A DNA stretch of 64,000 nucleotides. Source: Pseudomonas inefficax (GTDB lineage: Bacteria > Pseudomonadota > Gammaproteobacteria > Pseudomonadales > Pseudomonadaceae). The DNA lies in the NCBI RefSeq assembly GCF_900277125.1, contig NZ_OPYN01000132.1, positions 62,052 through 126,051 of the forward strand, written 5' to 3'. Made by a program: the position numbers and the translations under genes. Under the pieces are notes generated by a model. That model did not search any database. It was not told the DNA's origin and worked only from the letters and a program-made list of their open reading frames with translations. How positions within the stretch are numbered: the stretch's first letter is position 1; the number at the start of each line of letters is the position of its first letter. Positions 53,303 through 62,368 of the stretch are shown here, in pieces.

Positions 53303-55859
53303 GAGGCGAACACTCGGTTTCTTGGGTTTGCGGAAGCGACGTGGTCTGGGCCTCGGCAGGCGCCGGGGCGGCCTGGCCACGCAGGAGGAAATGCGACAAC
53401 GCAGGGATCAGCACCAGCGCACCGAGCATGTTCCACAGGAACATGAAGGTCAGCAGCAGGCCCATGTCGGCCTGGAACTTGATCGGCGACCAGGCCCAGC
53501 CGACCACACCGGCCGCCAGGGTAATGCCGACCAGCCCCACCACCCGGCCGGTGAAGGCCACGGCTTTCTGGTAGGCCTGGGCCAGGCTCAGCCCGGCGCG
53601 CTGGTAATGCAGTTGCACGCTGAGCAGATACAGCGCGTAGTCCACGCCAATGCCTACGCCCAGGGCGATCACCGGCAGGGTGGCGACCTTGACGCCAATA
53701 CCCATGGCTACCATCAGCGCCTCGCACAGCACCGAGGTGAGCATCAGCGGCAGGATGGCCACCAGAGTCGCGCGCCAGCTGCGGAAGGTGAACAGGCAGA
53801 ACAGCGTGACTGCCAGATACACCAGCAACAGCATCCGGTGGTTGGCCTCGCGGACCACCACGTTGGTGGCGGCCTCGATACCGGCGCTGCCGGCGGCCAG
53901 CAGGAACTGGTGATCGGCGTTGCTGTTGGCCTGGGCAAAACGTTCGGCCACGGCAGCCACCTGGGCCAGGGTGTCGGCGCGATGGTCCTTGAGGTAGGCG
54001 ATTACCGGCATCAGCGAGCAGTCGTTGTTGAACAGCTCGGGGGCGTTGACCGAAGCCTGCTGGGCGGCGTAGTTGAGCACGTCCTGGTTGCGCTGCAGGC
54101 TGTTCAGGCGCGGGTTGCCTTCGTAGGTGCCGGCGGTGATCTGGCGCACTGCATTGGCCAGCGACACGGTGGTCTGCACACCCGGCAATTGCTGCAGTTC
54201 CCAGGCCAAGCGGTCGGCAAGGACCAGTGTCTGGTATTGCAGGCAACCTTCCGGGGCGGTCTTGACCATTACCGCGAAGGTATCGCTGGACAACGCGTAG
54301 TGCTGGGTGATGTAGGCGTTGTCGAGGTTGTAGCGCGAGTCCGCACGCAGCTCGGGGGCACCGCTGTCGAGGTCGCCGATTTTAAGTTGCAGGCTGCCCC
54401 AGATGCCGAGGGCGCCCAGGGCCAGGGCCACCAGCAGTGCGGCGCTGGCCCATTTGCGTTCGGTGAAGCGGTCGAGCACGCGCCATGGATTGATTGGGGC
54501 CGCTACGCGCCCCATCGCCGGCAAGCCAGCTCCCACAGGTATCGCGATAGACTTGAAGCTGACGCGGTCCCTGTGGGAGCGGGCATGCCCGCGAAGGGCC
54601 GCAGAGCGGCCCCAACGAGCATCAATTTCCAGGGCACGCTCGGCAGCCTTGCGGCCCACACCCACATACGACAGCGCCACCGGCATCAGCAGCAGCGAGG
54701 TGAAAATCAGCACCGCCACGCCGATGCTGGCGGTTATCGCCAGGTCCTGGATCACCGGGATGTCGATCAGCATCAGCACGGCAAAGCCCACCGCATCGGC
54801 CAGCAACGCGGTCACCCCGGCCACGAACAGGCGGCGGAAGGTATAGCGCGCTGCTACCTGGCGATGGGTGCCACGGCCAATGTCCTGAAGGATGCCGTTC
54901 ATCTTCTGCGCAGCGTGGGACACGCCAATGGCGAAGATCAGGAACGGCACCAGGATCGAATACGGGTCGATGGCGTAGCCCAGCCAGGCGACAATGCCCA
55001 GCTGCCACACCACCGCGGCAAGCGAACACAGCACCACCAGCAGGGTGCTGCGTACGCAACGGGTGTAGCAGTAGATGATCACCAGGCTGGTCAGCACCGC
55101 CAGGGCGAAGAACGCCATCACCTGGATCAGCCCGTCGATCAGGTCACCCATCAGCTTGGCAAAGCCGATTACATGGATACGGTACTGGCCGCTGGCCTGG
55201 TACTGGCTGCGCAGTTGTTCGAGCTTCTGCGAGAAGGCGTGGTAATCGAGGCCCTTGCCGGTGGCCGAATCCTGGTCGAGCAGCGGCACGACCAGCATGC
55301 TCGACTTGAAATCACGCGCCACCAGGCTGCCGACGATGTTGGCGCGCTCGATGTTCTGCCGCAGTTGCTCGATGTCGCCCGCAGCGCCCTGATAGCCGTC
55401 GGGCATCACCGGGCCGCCCTGGAAACCCTCCTCGGTCACCTCGGTCCAGCGTACCGCTGGGCTCCACAACGACTTCACCCAGGCCCGGTCCACGCCCTGG
55501 CTGAGGAACAGCTCGTCGTTGATGTGGCGCAGGGTCTGCAGGTAGCCCGGGTCGAAGATGTCGCCTTGGGTGTTCTCCACCACCACCCGCACCGCGTTGC
55601 CCAGGCCACGCAGCGATGGGCGGTTTTCCAGGTAGTTCTGGATGTAGGGGTGGCTCTGCGGCAGCATCTTGTCGAAACTGGGGCGCAGCTCCAGGCGGGT
55701 CAGCGCCATGTAGCCCAGCACCAGGGTCGCCAGCAGCATGCACAGCAGGAACGGCAGGCGATGGTTGAACACCAGGCGCTCCAGGGCATTGCCCGAGCGT
55801 GGGTCGAAATCGTCGAGGTTGCGGATTACCGGCAGGGTGTCTTGGCGGGTAGCGGCCAT
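53295..55859 (-). CDS. MMPL/RND-superfamily transporter with an in-frame REPIN
   Basis: An 854-residue inner-membrane protein with the two-fold RND layout. TM1 is near residues 36-56, followed by a large periplasmic loop, TM2-6 (to about 400), a cytosolic linker, TM7 near 470, a second periplasmic loop and TM8-12 (LGVGIGVDYALYLLSVQL). Residues 417-455 (GRSAALRGHARSHRDR and on to IPVGAGLPAMGR) are the translation of a REP pair at 54496-54613, filling the linker without breaking the frame. Likely moves a hydrophobic compound with its upstream operon partners; direction unknown. Confidence 0.88.
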   Translation of the reverse strand: MAATRQDTLPVIRNLDDFDPRSGNALERLVFNHRLPFLLCMLLATLVLGYMALTRLELRPSFDKMLPQSHPYIQNYLENRPSLRGLGNAVRVVVENTQGDIFDPGYLQTLRHINDELFLSQGVDRAWVKSLWSPAVRWTEVTEEGFQGGPVMPDGYQGAAGDIEQLRQNIERANIVGSLVARDFKSSMLVVPLLDQDSATGKGLDYHAFSQKLEQLRSQYQASGQYRIHVIGFAKLMGDLIDGLIQVMAFFALAVLTSLVIIYCYTRCVRSTLLVVLCSLAAVVWQLGIVAWLGYAIDPYSILVPFLIFAIGVSHAAQKMNGILQDIGRGTHRQVAARYTFRRLFVAGVTALLADAVGFAVLMLIDIPVIQDLAITASIGVAVLIFTSLLLMPVALSYVGVGRKAAERALEIDARWGRSAALRGHARSHRDRVSFKSIAIPVGAGLPAMGRVAAPINPWRVLDRFTERKWASAALLVALALGALGIWGSLQLKIGDLDSGAPELRADSRYNLDNAYITQHYALSSDTFAVMVKTAPEGCLQYQTLVLADRLAWELQQLPGVQTTVSLANAVRQITAGTYEGNPRLNSLQRNQDVLNYAAQQASVNAPELFNNDCSLMPVIAYLKDHRADTLAQVAAVAERFAQANSNADHQFLLAAGSAGIEAATNVVVREANHRMLLLVYLAVTLFCLFTFRSWRATLVAILPLMLTSVLCEALMVAMGIGVKVATLPVIALGVGIGVDYALYLLSVQLHYQRAGLSLAQAYQKAVAFTGRVVGLVGITLAAGVVGWAWSPIKFQADMGLLLTFMFLWNMLGALVLIPALSHFLLRGQAAPAPAEAQTTSLPQTQETECSPHV
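54496..54613. repeat. REP inverted pair inside the RND transporter gene
   Basis: Outer arms ggggccgct and gcggcccc, with inner REP cores facing each other (cggcaagccagctcccacag and cctgtgggagcgggcatgcc), form a complete REPIN of 118 bp. It lies wholly inside the coding sequence and is translated as about 39 residues of the central cytosolic loop. Confidence 0.88.
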
Positions 55860-55874
55860 CAGGGTCTTCTCTTG

Positions 55875-56870
55875 TTATGGGTGCAGCGTGGGGTTGCCGG
55901 CCTGGTTGCGCACGCCCCGCTCGCCGACCAGTACCAGGCCGTTGCCGGTATCGGTGGCGAGCGCGGTCACCGGGCCACGGGCGCTTTGCGGCACCGGGCC
56001 GAAGCTGGCGCCATCATCCCGGCTCAGCAACAGGTCGCCGGCCTGGCTGGCCAGCCACAGCTGGCCGTCACGGTCAACGCCGGCGGCGGTGAGGCTGGTG
56101 TTCACGCCAGTGCTGACCGGTTGCCATTGCCGGCCGCCATCGGTGCTGCGGTAGGCATGCCCACGCAGGCCGTAGACCAGCAGTAGGCCAGGCTTGCCGA
56201 CAGCACCGAACAGTGTGCCGGCGTAGGGTGTCTCGACACGGCTGAAGTGCTCGCCGTCCTGCTTCAGCAGCAGGCCTTGCTCGCCAGTGATGTACAGCTC
56301 GTCACCCACCGCGGCCAGGCTGGTCAGGTGCAGGCCTTGCGGGTTATCGCTGTGGTCGAGCCAGGGCTGCCAGTGCTCGCCGCCATCAACGGTGCGCAAC
56401 AGCAGGTTGAACACGCCGACCGCATAGCCATTGCGCGCATCGCCGAACCACACATCGAGCAAGGCATTGTCGCTACCCGTGCCCGGCAGTTGTTCGGCCA
56501 GCGCCCGGCCATCGAGCTGCTTCTGCCAGTGCACGCCGCCATCGCGGCTGTGCAGCACCACGCCATCGTGGCCAACCGCCCAGCCCAGTTCAGGCGTGGC
56601 AAAGCTCACGGCATTCAGGTCGGCACTGACCGGCACCTGGGCTTGCTGCCAGTGCGCTCCGTGGTCCTCGGAGTACAGGATGTGCCCCCGCGGGCCCACC
56701 GCGACCAGGCGCTGCCCGGCCAGGGTTACATCGCGCAAGGCGCTGCTGGCGACCAGGGCGCTGGGCATAGCGGGCAGGTCCAGCACATCGGTGAAGGGCG
56801 CCGCCTGGGCCGCGCCCTGCAGCGCGGCCAAGGCCAGTACTACCACGCTGCATCGTTTGAAGACAGACAT
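55875..56870 (-). CDS. Secreted YCF48/HCF136-like beta-propeller protein
   Basis: A 331-residue protein with a signal peptide ending near AAQA. Repeated blades (HILYSEDHGAHWQQAQ, VVLHSRDGGVHWQKQL, LLLRTVDGGEHWQPWL, HAYRSTDGGRQWQPVS) are BNR/YCF48-type repeats. The family name comes from photosystem II assembly, but bacterial copies beside RND transporters are common and have nothing to do with photosynthesis. Perhaps a periplasmic partner of the transporter. ATG at 56870 after AGAGG; a GTG 2 codons earlier is possible. Confidence 0.85.
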   Translation of the reverse strand: MSVFKRCSVVVLALAALQGAAQAAPFTDVLDLPAMPSALVASSALRDVTLAGQRLVAVGPRGHILYSEDHGAHWQQAQVPVSADLNAVSFATPELGWAVGHDGVVLHSRDGGVHWQKQLDGRALAEQLPGTGSDNALLDVWFGDARNGYAVGVFNLLLRTVDGGEHWQPWLDHSDNPQGLHLTSLAAVGDELYITGEQGLLLKQDGEHFSRVETPYAGTLFGAVGKPGLLLVYGLRGHAYRSTDGGRQWQPVSTGVNTSLTAAGVDRDGQLWLASQAGDLLLSRDDGASFGPVPQSARGPVTALATDTGNGLVLVGERGVRNQAGNPTLHP

Positions 56871-56891
56871 TGCCACCTCTGCTGCGTGCGT

Positions 56892-58250
56892 TCAGCGAAT
56901 GCCGTTGCCGGCCAGCGACTCGGGCGACCATTGGGTTTTCGACAGTGGGTCGATGTAGCGGATGCCGCCGTAGGCACCCACCACGCCATTGAGGTTGTAG
57001 GTGCCGCCGATCAGGTCGTAGATCATGAACGGTGTGGCATCGGGGGTCTGTTTGTCGTAGCTCTGGGTGAGGAAGGCGAACGAGCCGCGGTACAGCTGGC
57101 CACGGGCGTCGTACTGGTCCGAGGCCAGGGCGATCCAGCTGTCTTCGTCGAGGTAGAAGCGGCGCTTGTGGTAGATATGGCGCGCACCGTCCTTGAGCTT
57201 GCCTTCCACCACCCAGACCCGGTGCTTCTCCCAGCGCACGAACTGCGGCGCCAGGTGGTTGGGGGTGATCACCTGCTTGACGTCGGTGTTGTAGGTCAGC
57301 TGATAGGTGTTGTACGGCACGTACATTTCCTGCTTGCCGACCAGGGTCCAGTCGTAGCGGTCCAGCGCACCGTTGAACACGAACACGTCATCGTAGGTAC
57401 CCGAACCCGAGGTGCCCGGGTTGGGCGTGTCGTAGGCCAGGTTCGGTGCCAGCTTGACCCGGCGCTGGCCCGGCAGGTACTGCCAGGCGCTGCGTGGCTG
57501 CACCAGCGGGTTGGCGGCATCGCGCAGCATCATCGCTTCGCCGGCACGGCGTGCCGGCCCGGTGTACACCAGTTTCATCTGGTAGTAGGTGTCCTTGGCA
57601 CCGATCGGCTTGGCCATGTCCTCGTAGATCGGGTAGCTGATATTGGCCTGGCCGGTGGTCGACAGCGATGGCTTGCCAGCGGCGTCGACGTTCCACGAGT
57701 CGTACTTGGCAGTCATGCTCACGCCCTGGTAGCGCAGCAGGAAGTTCCACATGGCCTCGGCGCCGTTCTGCGGAATGGGGAACGGGATGCCCGGCAGCAC
57801 GTTGTCCACCGCGGTGCCACCCTCCTTGCTGTTGGCCGCAGTGGCGTTCTTGCGGGTGTTGTCGAGTACCGTTTGCGGCAGTGCCACGCTACGGTGGGTC
57901 GGGTATACATCGACGCGGTAGCTTGGGTAACGCTTGAGCAGTTCCAGAGTGGTGGCGGTCAGCTGGCCCTTGTACTGTTCGGCGTTCTTGCCATCGATGA
58001 CCAGCAGCGGCTTGTCGCTGGCGAACGGGTCGGGGCGCATGCTGGCGCCGCTCTGGTAGCTGGCTGGCGGCGTCAGCAGGCCGCCCTGATAGGCCGGGAT
58101 CGAGCCATCGGCATTGCCGGCCTTTTCCGCACCGATCGCGGTCAGGCTGGTGCCCAGGCGCGCGGCCTGGTCAGTGGAAACGGCGGCCTGGGCAGCGTTC
58201 AGCGCGGCCAGTGACAGGCACGAGGCCAGCAGGGTACGTACGAAATTCAT
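56892..58250 (-). CDS. DUF1329 secreted/outer-membrane-associated protein
   Basis: A 452-residue protein with a signal peptide (SCLSLAALNAAQA, cleavage near residue 22). It matches DUF1329: ARLGTSLTAIGAEKAGNADG, PPASYQSGASMRPDPFAS, and a large LolB-like beta region with FVRWEKHRVWVVEGKLKDG and YHKRRFYLDEDSW. DUF1329 and DUF1302 genes habitually occur together and with RND exporters in Pseudomonas. A lipid-carrier role is inferred, not established. Confidence 0.88.
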   Translation of the reverse strand: MNFVRTLLASCLSLAALNAAQAAVSTDQAARLGTSLTAIGAEKAGNADGSIPAYQGGLLTPPASYQSGASMRPDPFASDKPLLVIDGKNAEQYKGQLTATTLELLKRYPSYRVDVYPTHRSVALPQTVLDNTRKNATAANSKEGGTAVDNVLPGIPFPIPQNGAEAMWNFLLRYQGVSMTAKYDSWNVDAAGKPSLSTTGQANISYPIYEDMAKPIGAKDTYYQMKLVYTGPARRAGEAMMLRDAANPLVQPRSAWQYLPGQRRVKLAPNLAYDTPNPGTSGSGTYDDVFVFNGALDRYDWTLVGKQEMYVPYNTYQLTYNTDVKQVITPNHLAPQFVRWEKHRVWVVEGKLKDGARHIYHKRRFYLDEDSWIALASDQYDARGQLYRGSFAFLTQSYDKQTPDATPFMIYDLIGGTYNLNGVVGAYGGIRYIDPLSKTQWSPESLAGNGIR

Positions 58251-58288
58251 GATGATTGTCTTCCTGTGTAGGCTGTAGGAAACATGAT

Positions 58289-60244
58289 TCAGAAGGTCGT
58301 CTTGACGGTCAGGTACAGGGCGCCACGGTCCTCGGTGGTGGCCCCACCGCCAGAGAAGGAGGCGTAGCCGCCGCCATAGCAGGTGTAATCCTGTTCGCCG
58401 TCCAGGGCGTTGGGGGTGCTGCCGTCGGTCTGGCCGTCCTTGCAGGCCTTGGTCTCACCGAAACTGTCGACGTACTTGAGGTCGACAAAGTACTGGTTGT
58501 AGATCGCGGCGCTCACGCCTACCGCATAGTTGCCGGTGTTCTCGGCACCGCCGCCCTGCACCGGCGACACGCCGTCGAGGCCGACGTTGACCGACAGCGG
58601 CATGCTCAGGTCCATGCCGGGCAGCACCTGGTACCAGGTAGGGGTGAAGTTGACGGCAATGCCCCAGTTGTCGCGGGTGGCCTTGTCGATGCCGCGGTAG
58701 CTGCTTTTGCCCTTGTACAAGGCCTCGTTGTGGCCATCGAGCTTGAGCAGGTTGCTGTAGAACAGCTCGCCAAGCAGGGTTGCCGAATCGAACAGCGGCG
58801 TATCGCCGATGGTCATCAGGCCGTTCAAGGTCCAGTGCAGGGTGTCGCCGGTGGCGCTCAGGCTGTCGCCATCCTTGGGCACGTCGTAGATCACGCCGCT
58901 GCTGGGCAGGCGTGCCGGCAGCAGGCCGAAGCCGCCGCCCAGGCCACCCTGGCCAGGGGCACTGACGGTTGCCGGGATGCTAGCCAGCGGCATGTTGTGG
59001 CGGATGTTCAGGTCGCTGCCGACGCTGATGCCCCCCACATCCTTGGACAGGCTCAGGCCATAGATGTCGATGTCGTCGGAATAGGCGAATTGGTAAGTAG
59101 TGCTTTGCAGCGAGTTGTACAGGTTGCCGACTGCGCCTTGGCGGCTGCCCGGCGGGTTGCCGAACGGGCCGTTGGCGACGGTCATGCCGCGCGCGTCGAG
59201 CCAGACTTGCGGGAGGATCTCGGAAGTCTTGCGGTAGTAGAAGCCGAGGGTGCCGCCCAGCCACTCGGGTGACCATTTGGCCATGATGCCCCAGTCGCCG
59301 CTCTTGCCCGGATTCAGATCATGGCCACGACGGATGGTGGTCAGCGCGCCGCGCACCGGGATCAACCCCGGGGTCCCGGTGTGGCCGAGCAGGAAGCTTT
59401 CGGCGCCCTCGCCTACCACGTCCGAGCCACCATAGTAGGTACCGGCTTCAGGCAGGCGGGCGGCGTCCCAGTCGAAGAAGTACTGGGCGCCCAGGGTCAG
59501 TTCGGAGTTGACCAGGAACGAGGTCGACAGCTGGTTGCGCGGCACGAACAGTTCCTTGGCCTCGGTGCCCGGCGAGGCGGCCAGCTTGGCCAGGTCGAGG
59601 CCCGACTGGCCGTAGCTCAGCGAATGCACCGGGTTGAGCAGGGTTTCACCCCAGAACAGGTTGTGCTGGCCAAGCTTGGCGCTGACCTGCGAGGCCTCGC
59701 CGACTTCACGGCTGAAGAACACGAAGGCATCCAGCACTTCACCGGACGGGCCGCTGTAGTAGCGCTGGGCGTAGTTGCTCAGGTGCGGGCTGCCCAGCGG
59801 CACACCGGTGCCAGGCAGGCCATTGAGGCTGGGGTTGATGCCGGACTGGTCACCGTTGCCGTTGACGAACGGGTTGCTGTTGGAGCCGGTGTTGTCATAG
59901 GCCTTGTCGTACCAGCTGGCCGTACTGACGCGGAACCCGGTGTTGCCCTGGTAGACCACGTCCAGTTCGCTCAGCAGGTCGACCCGGTTGGTGATGTTGG
60001 TGCCGGCCTTGCGGAAGTTGTAGTCACCATCGTTGCTGTTGGGCGTGCCGAGCATGCGCTTGTCAGCACTTTCGGTGCGTACGCCGTAGTTGTACTTGAC
60101 GGTGTTGTCGAAGCGCACGGCCCAGTTTTCACTACCGGTATCGACTTCGAACGCCTGGGCGGCGGGCAGCGTGAGCAGGCCGATGGCGCAGGCGAGCAGG
60201 CAGCGCTGTGGTTTCACAGCACGGTGAATGCGGTGTTCTGGCAT
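58289..60244 (-). CDS. DUF1302 outer-membrane protein
   Basis: A 651-residue protein with a signal peptide ending near residue 32 (LTLPAAQA) and a mature part rich in alternating beta strands, beginning FEVDTGSENWAVRFDNTVKY and ending GALYLTVKTTF, a C-terminal Phe typical of outer-membrane barrels. It belongs to DUF1302, thought to form a large barrel for hydrophobic compounds. First gene of the operon that runs through DUF1329, YCF48, RND, dehydrogenase and ligase. An Hfq/Crc-type motif precedes it. Confidence 0.88.
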   Translation of the reverse strand: MPEHRIHRAVKPQRCLLACAIGLLTLPAAQAFEVDTGSENWAVRFDNTVKYNYGVRTESADKRMLGTPNSNDGDYNFRKAGTNITNRVDLLSELDVVYQGNTGFRVSTASWYDKAYDNTGSNSNPFVNGNGDQSGINPSLNGLPGTGVPLGSPHLSNYAQRYYSGPSGEVLDAFVFFSREVGEASQVSAKLGQHNLFWGETLLNPVHSLSYGQSGLDLAKLAASPGTEAKELFVPRNQLSTSFLVNSELTLGAQYFFDWDAARLPEAGTYYGGSDVVGEGAESFLLGHTGTPGLIPVRGALTTIRRGHDLNPGKSGDWGIMAKWSPEWLGGTLGFYYRKTSEILPQVWLDARGMTVANGPFGNPPGSRQGAVGNLYNSLQSTTYQFAYSDDIDIYGLSLSKDVGGISVGSDLNIRHNMPLASIPATVSAPGQGGLGGGFGLLPARLPSSGVIYDVPKDGDSLSATGDTLHWTLNGLMTIGDTPLFDSATLLGELFYSNLLKLDGHNEALYKGKSSYRGIDKATRDNWGIAVNFTPTWYQVLPGMDLSMPLSVNVGLDGVSPVQGGGAENTGNYAVGVSAAIYNQYFVDLKYVDSFGETKACKDGQTDGSTPNALDGEQDYTCYGGGYASFSGGGATTEDRGALYLTVKTTF

Positions 60245-60264
60245 TACGATGGCTCCACGTATTG

Positions 60265-60272
60265 TTATTGTT
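60265..60272 (-). promoter_or_regulatory. AANAANAA (Hfq/Crc-type) motif before the DUF1302 gene
   Basis: The coding strand carries AAAAAACAATAACAATA; AACAATAA lies 21-28 nt before the ATG at 60244, upstream of a GGAG ribosome site. It would place the whole operon under catabolite repression control; inferred. Confidence 0.55.
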
Positions 60273-60318
60273 TTTTACGCCGCCCGTCTTTTGCGAGCGT
60301 GGCTGGGGCGTCCATGCG

Positions 60319-60897
60319 CTATTGCAGGTTGGGTTGGTCCAGTCGCTGGATGAAAGCCTCGGCCTGCGGCCAGGGGCCGAAGCCGGAGGCCGGGTTGAGG
60401 TGGCCGACGGCCCCCAATGCGGCCAGTTCGCTACCCCAGCCTTGGGCCAGGGTGCTGGCTGCGGTAAAGCTGGCCAGGTGGTCGTTGCTGCTGGCCGCGA
60501 CAATGCTGGGGAACGGCAGCGGCTCTTGGGGCAAGGGCGACCAGCCGTGCTCGACAAGGCTGGCCGGGCTTGGGTAGTGGGCCGGCCATTGCGCGTTCAG
60601 GTCGGGTGGCGCCGCCAGCAATGCGCCTTTGATCGGCCGCCGGTAGCGCGCCGCCCAATGGGCGACCATCAACACGCCAGCGCTGTGCGCCACCAGAATC
60701 ACTTCACCCTCGATCTGGTCCAGCTCGCGCTGGATCGCCTCGACCCGGGCTGTGCAGCAAAGGCCGTCGGCCTGCGGCGGCGGTACGCTGCGCACCTTGG
60801 CCAGGCGGCCTGCGAGCAGGGTCTGCCAGTGCTCGGCGACATGGTCGCGCAGGCCGGCGACGATCAGCACGGTGGCAGCGGTTTGCAGTTTTTCCAC
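60319..60897 (-). CDS. RBBP9/YdeN-type alpha/beta hydrolase
   Basis: A 192-residue serine hydrolase: the nucleophile elbow is AHSAG (VILVAHSAGVLM), with Asp in SSNDHLA and His in GAVGHLNPASG completing a triad. This is the compact fold of RBBP9/YdeN (PF06821). The GTG at 60897 follows GAGG 6 nt upstream. It lies 74 bp upstream of the DUF1302 gene in the same direction, so an ester substrate may feed the operon. Confidence 0.85.
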   Translation of the reverse strand: MEKLQTAATVLIVAGLRDHVAEHWQTLLAGRLAKVRSVPPPQADGLCCTARVEAIQRELDQIEGEVILVAHSAGVLMVAHWAARYRRPIKGALLAAPPDLNAQWPAHYPSPASLVEHGWSPLPQEPLPFPSIVAASSNDHLASFTAASTLAQGWGSELAALGAVGHLNPASGFGPWPQAEAFIQRLDQPNLQ

Positions 60898-61065
60898 GGT
60901 GAACCTCGTGTGCGGTGTAGCTCTTGAGGTTCACAGTAAACAGCCCTCCCACCGGGTGCTTCACATTGGGCGTCAGGGGCTTTTCATTTGATGACAATGG
61001 TCGATACAGGGCTTTGCTTTTCAATTCATGACACGCAGGCTATAACCAATCAGCCGCTCGCTTTT

Positions 61066-61159
61066 TGTAGGAGCAGCCTTGTGCTGCGAAGAGTCCGTAA
61101 AGGCCATGGCAGTGATGTCCGGCGTACTGGCCTCTTCGCAGCACAAGGCTGCTCCTACA
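61066..61159. repeat. REP inverted pair in the hydrolase-AraC intergenic region
   Basis: tgtaggagcagccttgtgct and its reverse complement, arms of about 23 bp. It lies in the 305-bp divergent gap at 60898-61202. The rest of the gap holds promoter-like AT-rich sequence next to the hydrolase and the AraC leader; no gene is seen. Confidence 0.85.
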
Positions 61160-61191
61160 AGAAAGCAGCAGTTAGCCCGGAAAACATGGAT

Positions 61192-61199
61192 AACAACAA
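61192..61199 (+). promoter_or_regulatory. AANAANAA (Hfq/Crc-type) motif before the AraC gene
   Basis: AACAACAAAAA runs directly into the ATG at 61203, in place of a good Shine-Dalgarno (only TGGA is nearby). An Hfq/Crc site this close would block translation directly; inferred. Confidence 0.5.
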
Positions 61200-61202
61200 A
61201 AA

Positions 61203-62213
61203 ATGCCTGCCCTAGTCCGTGCCGCCAGCTTGACCAATTACCTTGAAGTGTCCCGCCACCTGGGCCTCAATCCCCATGCGCTGTTGGCACAGGTTGGCCT
61301 CAGCGCCGCGTTGCTCGATGACCCCAACCGGCGCATCCCGGTTGCCAGCGTCATCAGCTTGCTGGAGGCCTCCGCCGGCGCCACCCGTTGCGAAAGCTTC
61401 GGCCTGCGCATGGCCGAGTTGCGGCAACTGTCGGACTTCGGCGAAATCAGCCTGCTGCTCAGCCACCAACGTACCCTGCGTGATGCGCTGCAGGTGATCG
61501 TGCAGTACCGTCACCTGCTCAATGACGCCCTGGCCATTCATATCGAGGAAGCTGGCAAGACCGTGGTCATTCGCGAGGAGGTGATCAACGAGCGCGCGCC
61601 CTGCAGTCGCCAGGCCACCGAACTGGCCATCGGCGTGATGATGCGCCTGTGCGCGGCGCTGCTAGGTGCGCACTGGCACCCGATCAGCGCCAACTTCACC
61701 CACGCGCCTCCCGCCGACCTGGCCACCCACCGGCGCATTTTCGGCTGCACGCTGGTGTTCGGCAGTGAGTTCAACGGTATCGTCTGCCCCGCCGCCGATC
61801 TCGACAGCGCCAGCCCGCAGGCCAACGAGGCGATGGCGCGCCTGGCGCAGCGCTATCTGGACAGCCTGCCGGCGGGCGGCACGCCGTCCCTGGAGCTGGA
61901 GTTGCGCAAGACCATCTACCTGCTGCTGCCCATGGGCCGCGCCACCATCGAGCAGGTGGCGCAAACCCAGGGCATGAACGTACGCACCCTTCAGCGGCGC
62001 CTGGAAGAAAGCGGGTTGACCTTCAAGGACCTGATCAACAGCGTGCGCCGCGACCTGGTGATGCGCTACCTGGAAAACCCCGGCTATTCGCTGGGGCGTA
62101 TCGCCGACATGCTGGGTTATTCGATGCCCAGCTCGTTCACCCGCTGGTTCATCGCCCAGTTCGGCATGCCGCCGGCCAGTTGGCGAGCGCAGCGGGATGA
62201 TCAAGGGCTTTAG
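61203..62213 (+). CDS. AraC-family regulator (Arabinose_bd type) of the DUF1302 operon
   Basis: A 336-residue regulator. The N-terminal domain resembles PF12625 (NYLEVSRHLGLNPHALLAQV, RMAELRQLSDFGEISLLLSH). The C-terminal AraC helix-turn-helix contains QVAQTQGMNVRTLQRRLEES and IADMLGYSMPSSFTRWFIAQ. It is divergent from the hydrolase-DUF1302 operon and probably senses its substrate. OruR/ArgR-type relatives respond to amino acids, others to aromatic or lipid compounds. Confidence 0.85.
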   Translation: MPALVRAASLTNYLEVSRHLGLNPHALLAQVGLSAALLDDPNRRIPVASVISLLEASAGATRCESFGLRMAELRQLSDFGEISLLLSHQRTLRDALQVIVQYRHLLNDALAIHIEEAGKTVVIREEVINERAPCSRQATELAIGVMMRLCAALLGAHWHPISANFTHAPPADLATHRRIFGCTLVFGSEFNGIVCPAADLDSASPQANEAMARLAQRYLDSLPAGGTPSLELELRKTIYLLLPMGRATIEQVAQTQGMNVRTLQRRLEESGLTFKDLINSVRRDLVMRYLENPGYSLGRIADMLGYSMPSSFTRWFIAQFGMPPASWRAQRDDQGL

Positions 62214-62233
62214 CTTGATCCTGGTACGGCCCG

Positions 62234-62350
62234 TGTAGGAGCGGCCTTGTGTCGCGATAGGGCTGCGCAGCAGCCCCGGGGGTTCAGTGCAGACGTCCAT
62301 ATTGCCGGGGCTGCTGCGCAGCCCTATCGCGACACAAGGCCGCTCCTACA
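62234..62350. repeat. REP inverted pair between convergent AraC and YeiH genes
   Basis: tgtaggagcggccttgtgtc opposed to its reverse complement, with inner arms of the cagcagcccc type. It separates the two stops by 155 bp and may end both transcripts. Confidence 0.85.
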
Positions 62351-62368
62351 ATCGACCGCGTCAAGCAG

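Noticed and set aside
51530..53446. A 638-codon plus-strand frame opposite the acyl-CoA dehydrogenase
   Set aside because: Antisense shadow of a well-supported gene, with the same Gln/His/Arg-rich bias as other shadows.
53301..56186. A 961-codon open frame on the plus strand opposite the RND and YCF48 genes
   Set aside because: It is the mirror of high-GC coding sequence: rich in Gln, His, Arg and Gly, no domain, no Shine-Dalgarno, and it runs across two genes. The minus-strand products match known families.
55875..56870. Photosystem-related function of the YCF48-like protein
   Set aside because: The name reflects a shared beta-propeller; the neighbours are RND, DUF1329 and DUF1302 genes and nothing is photosynthetic.
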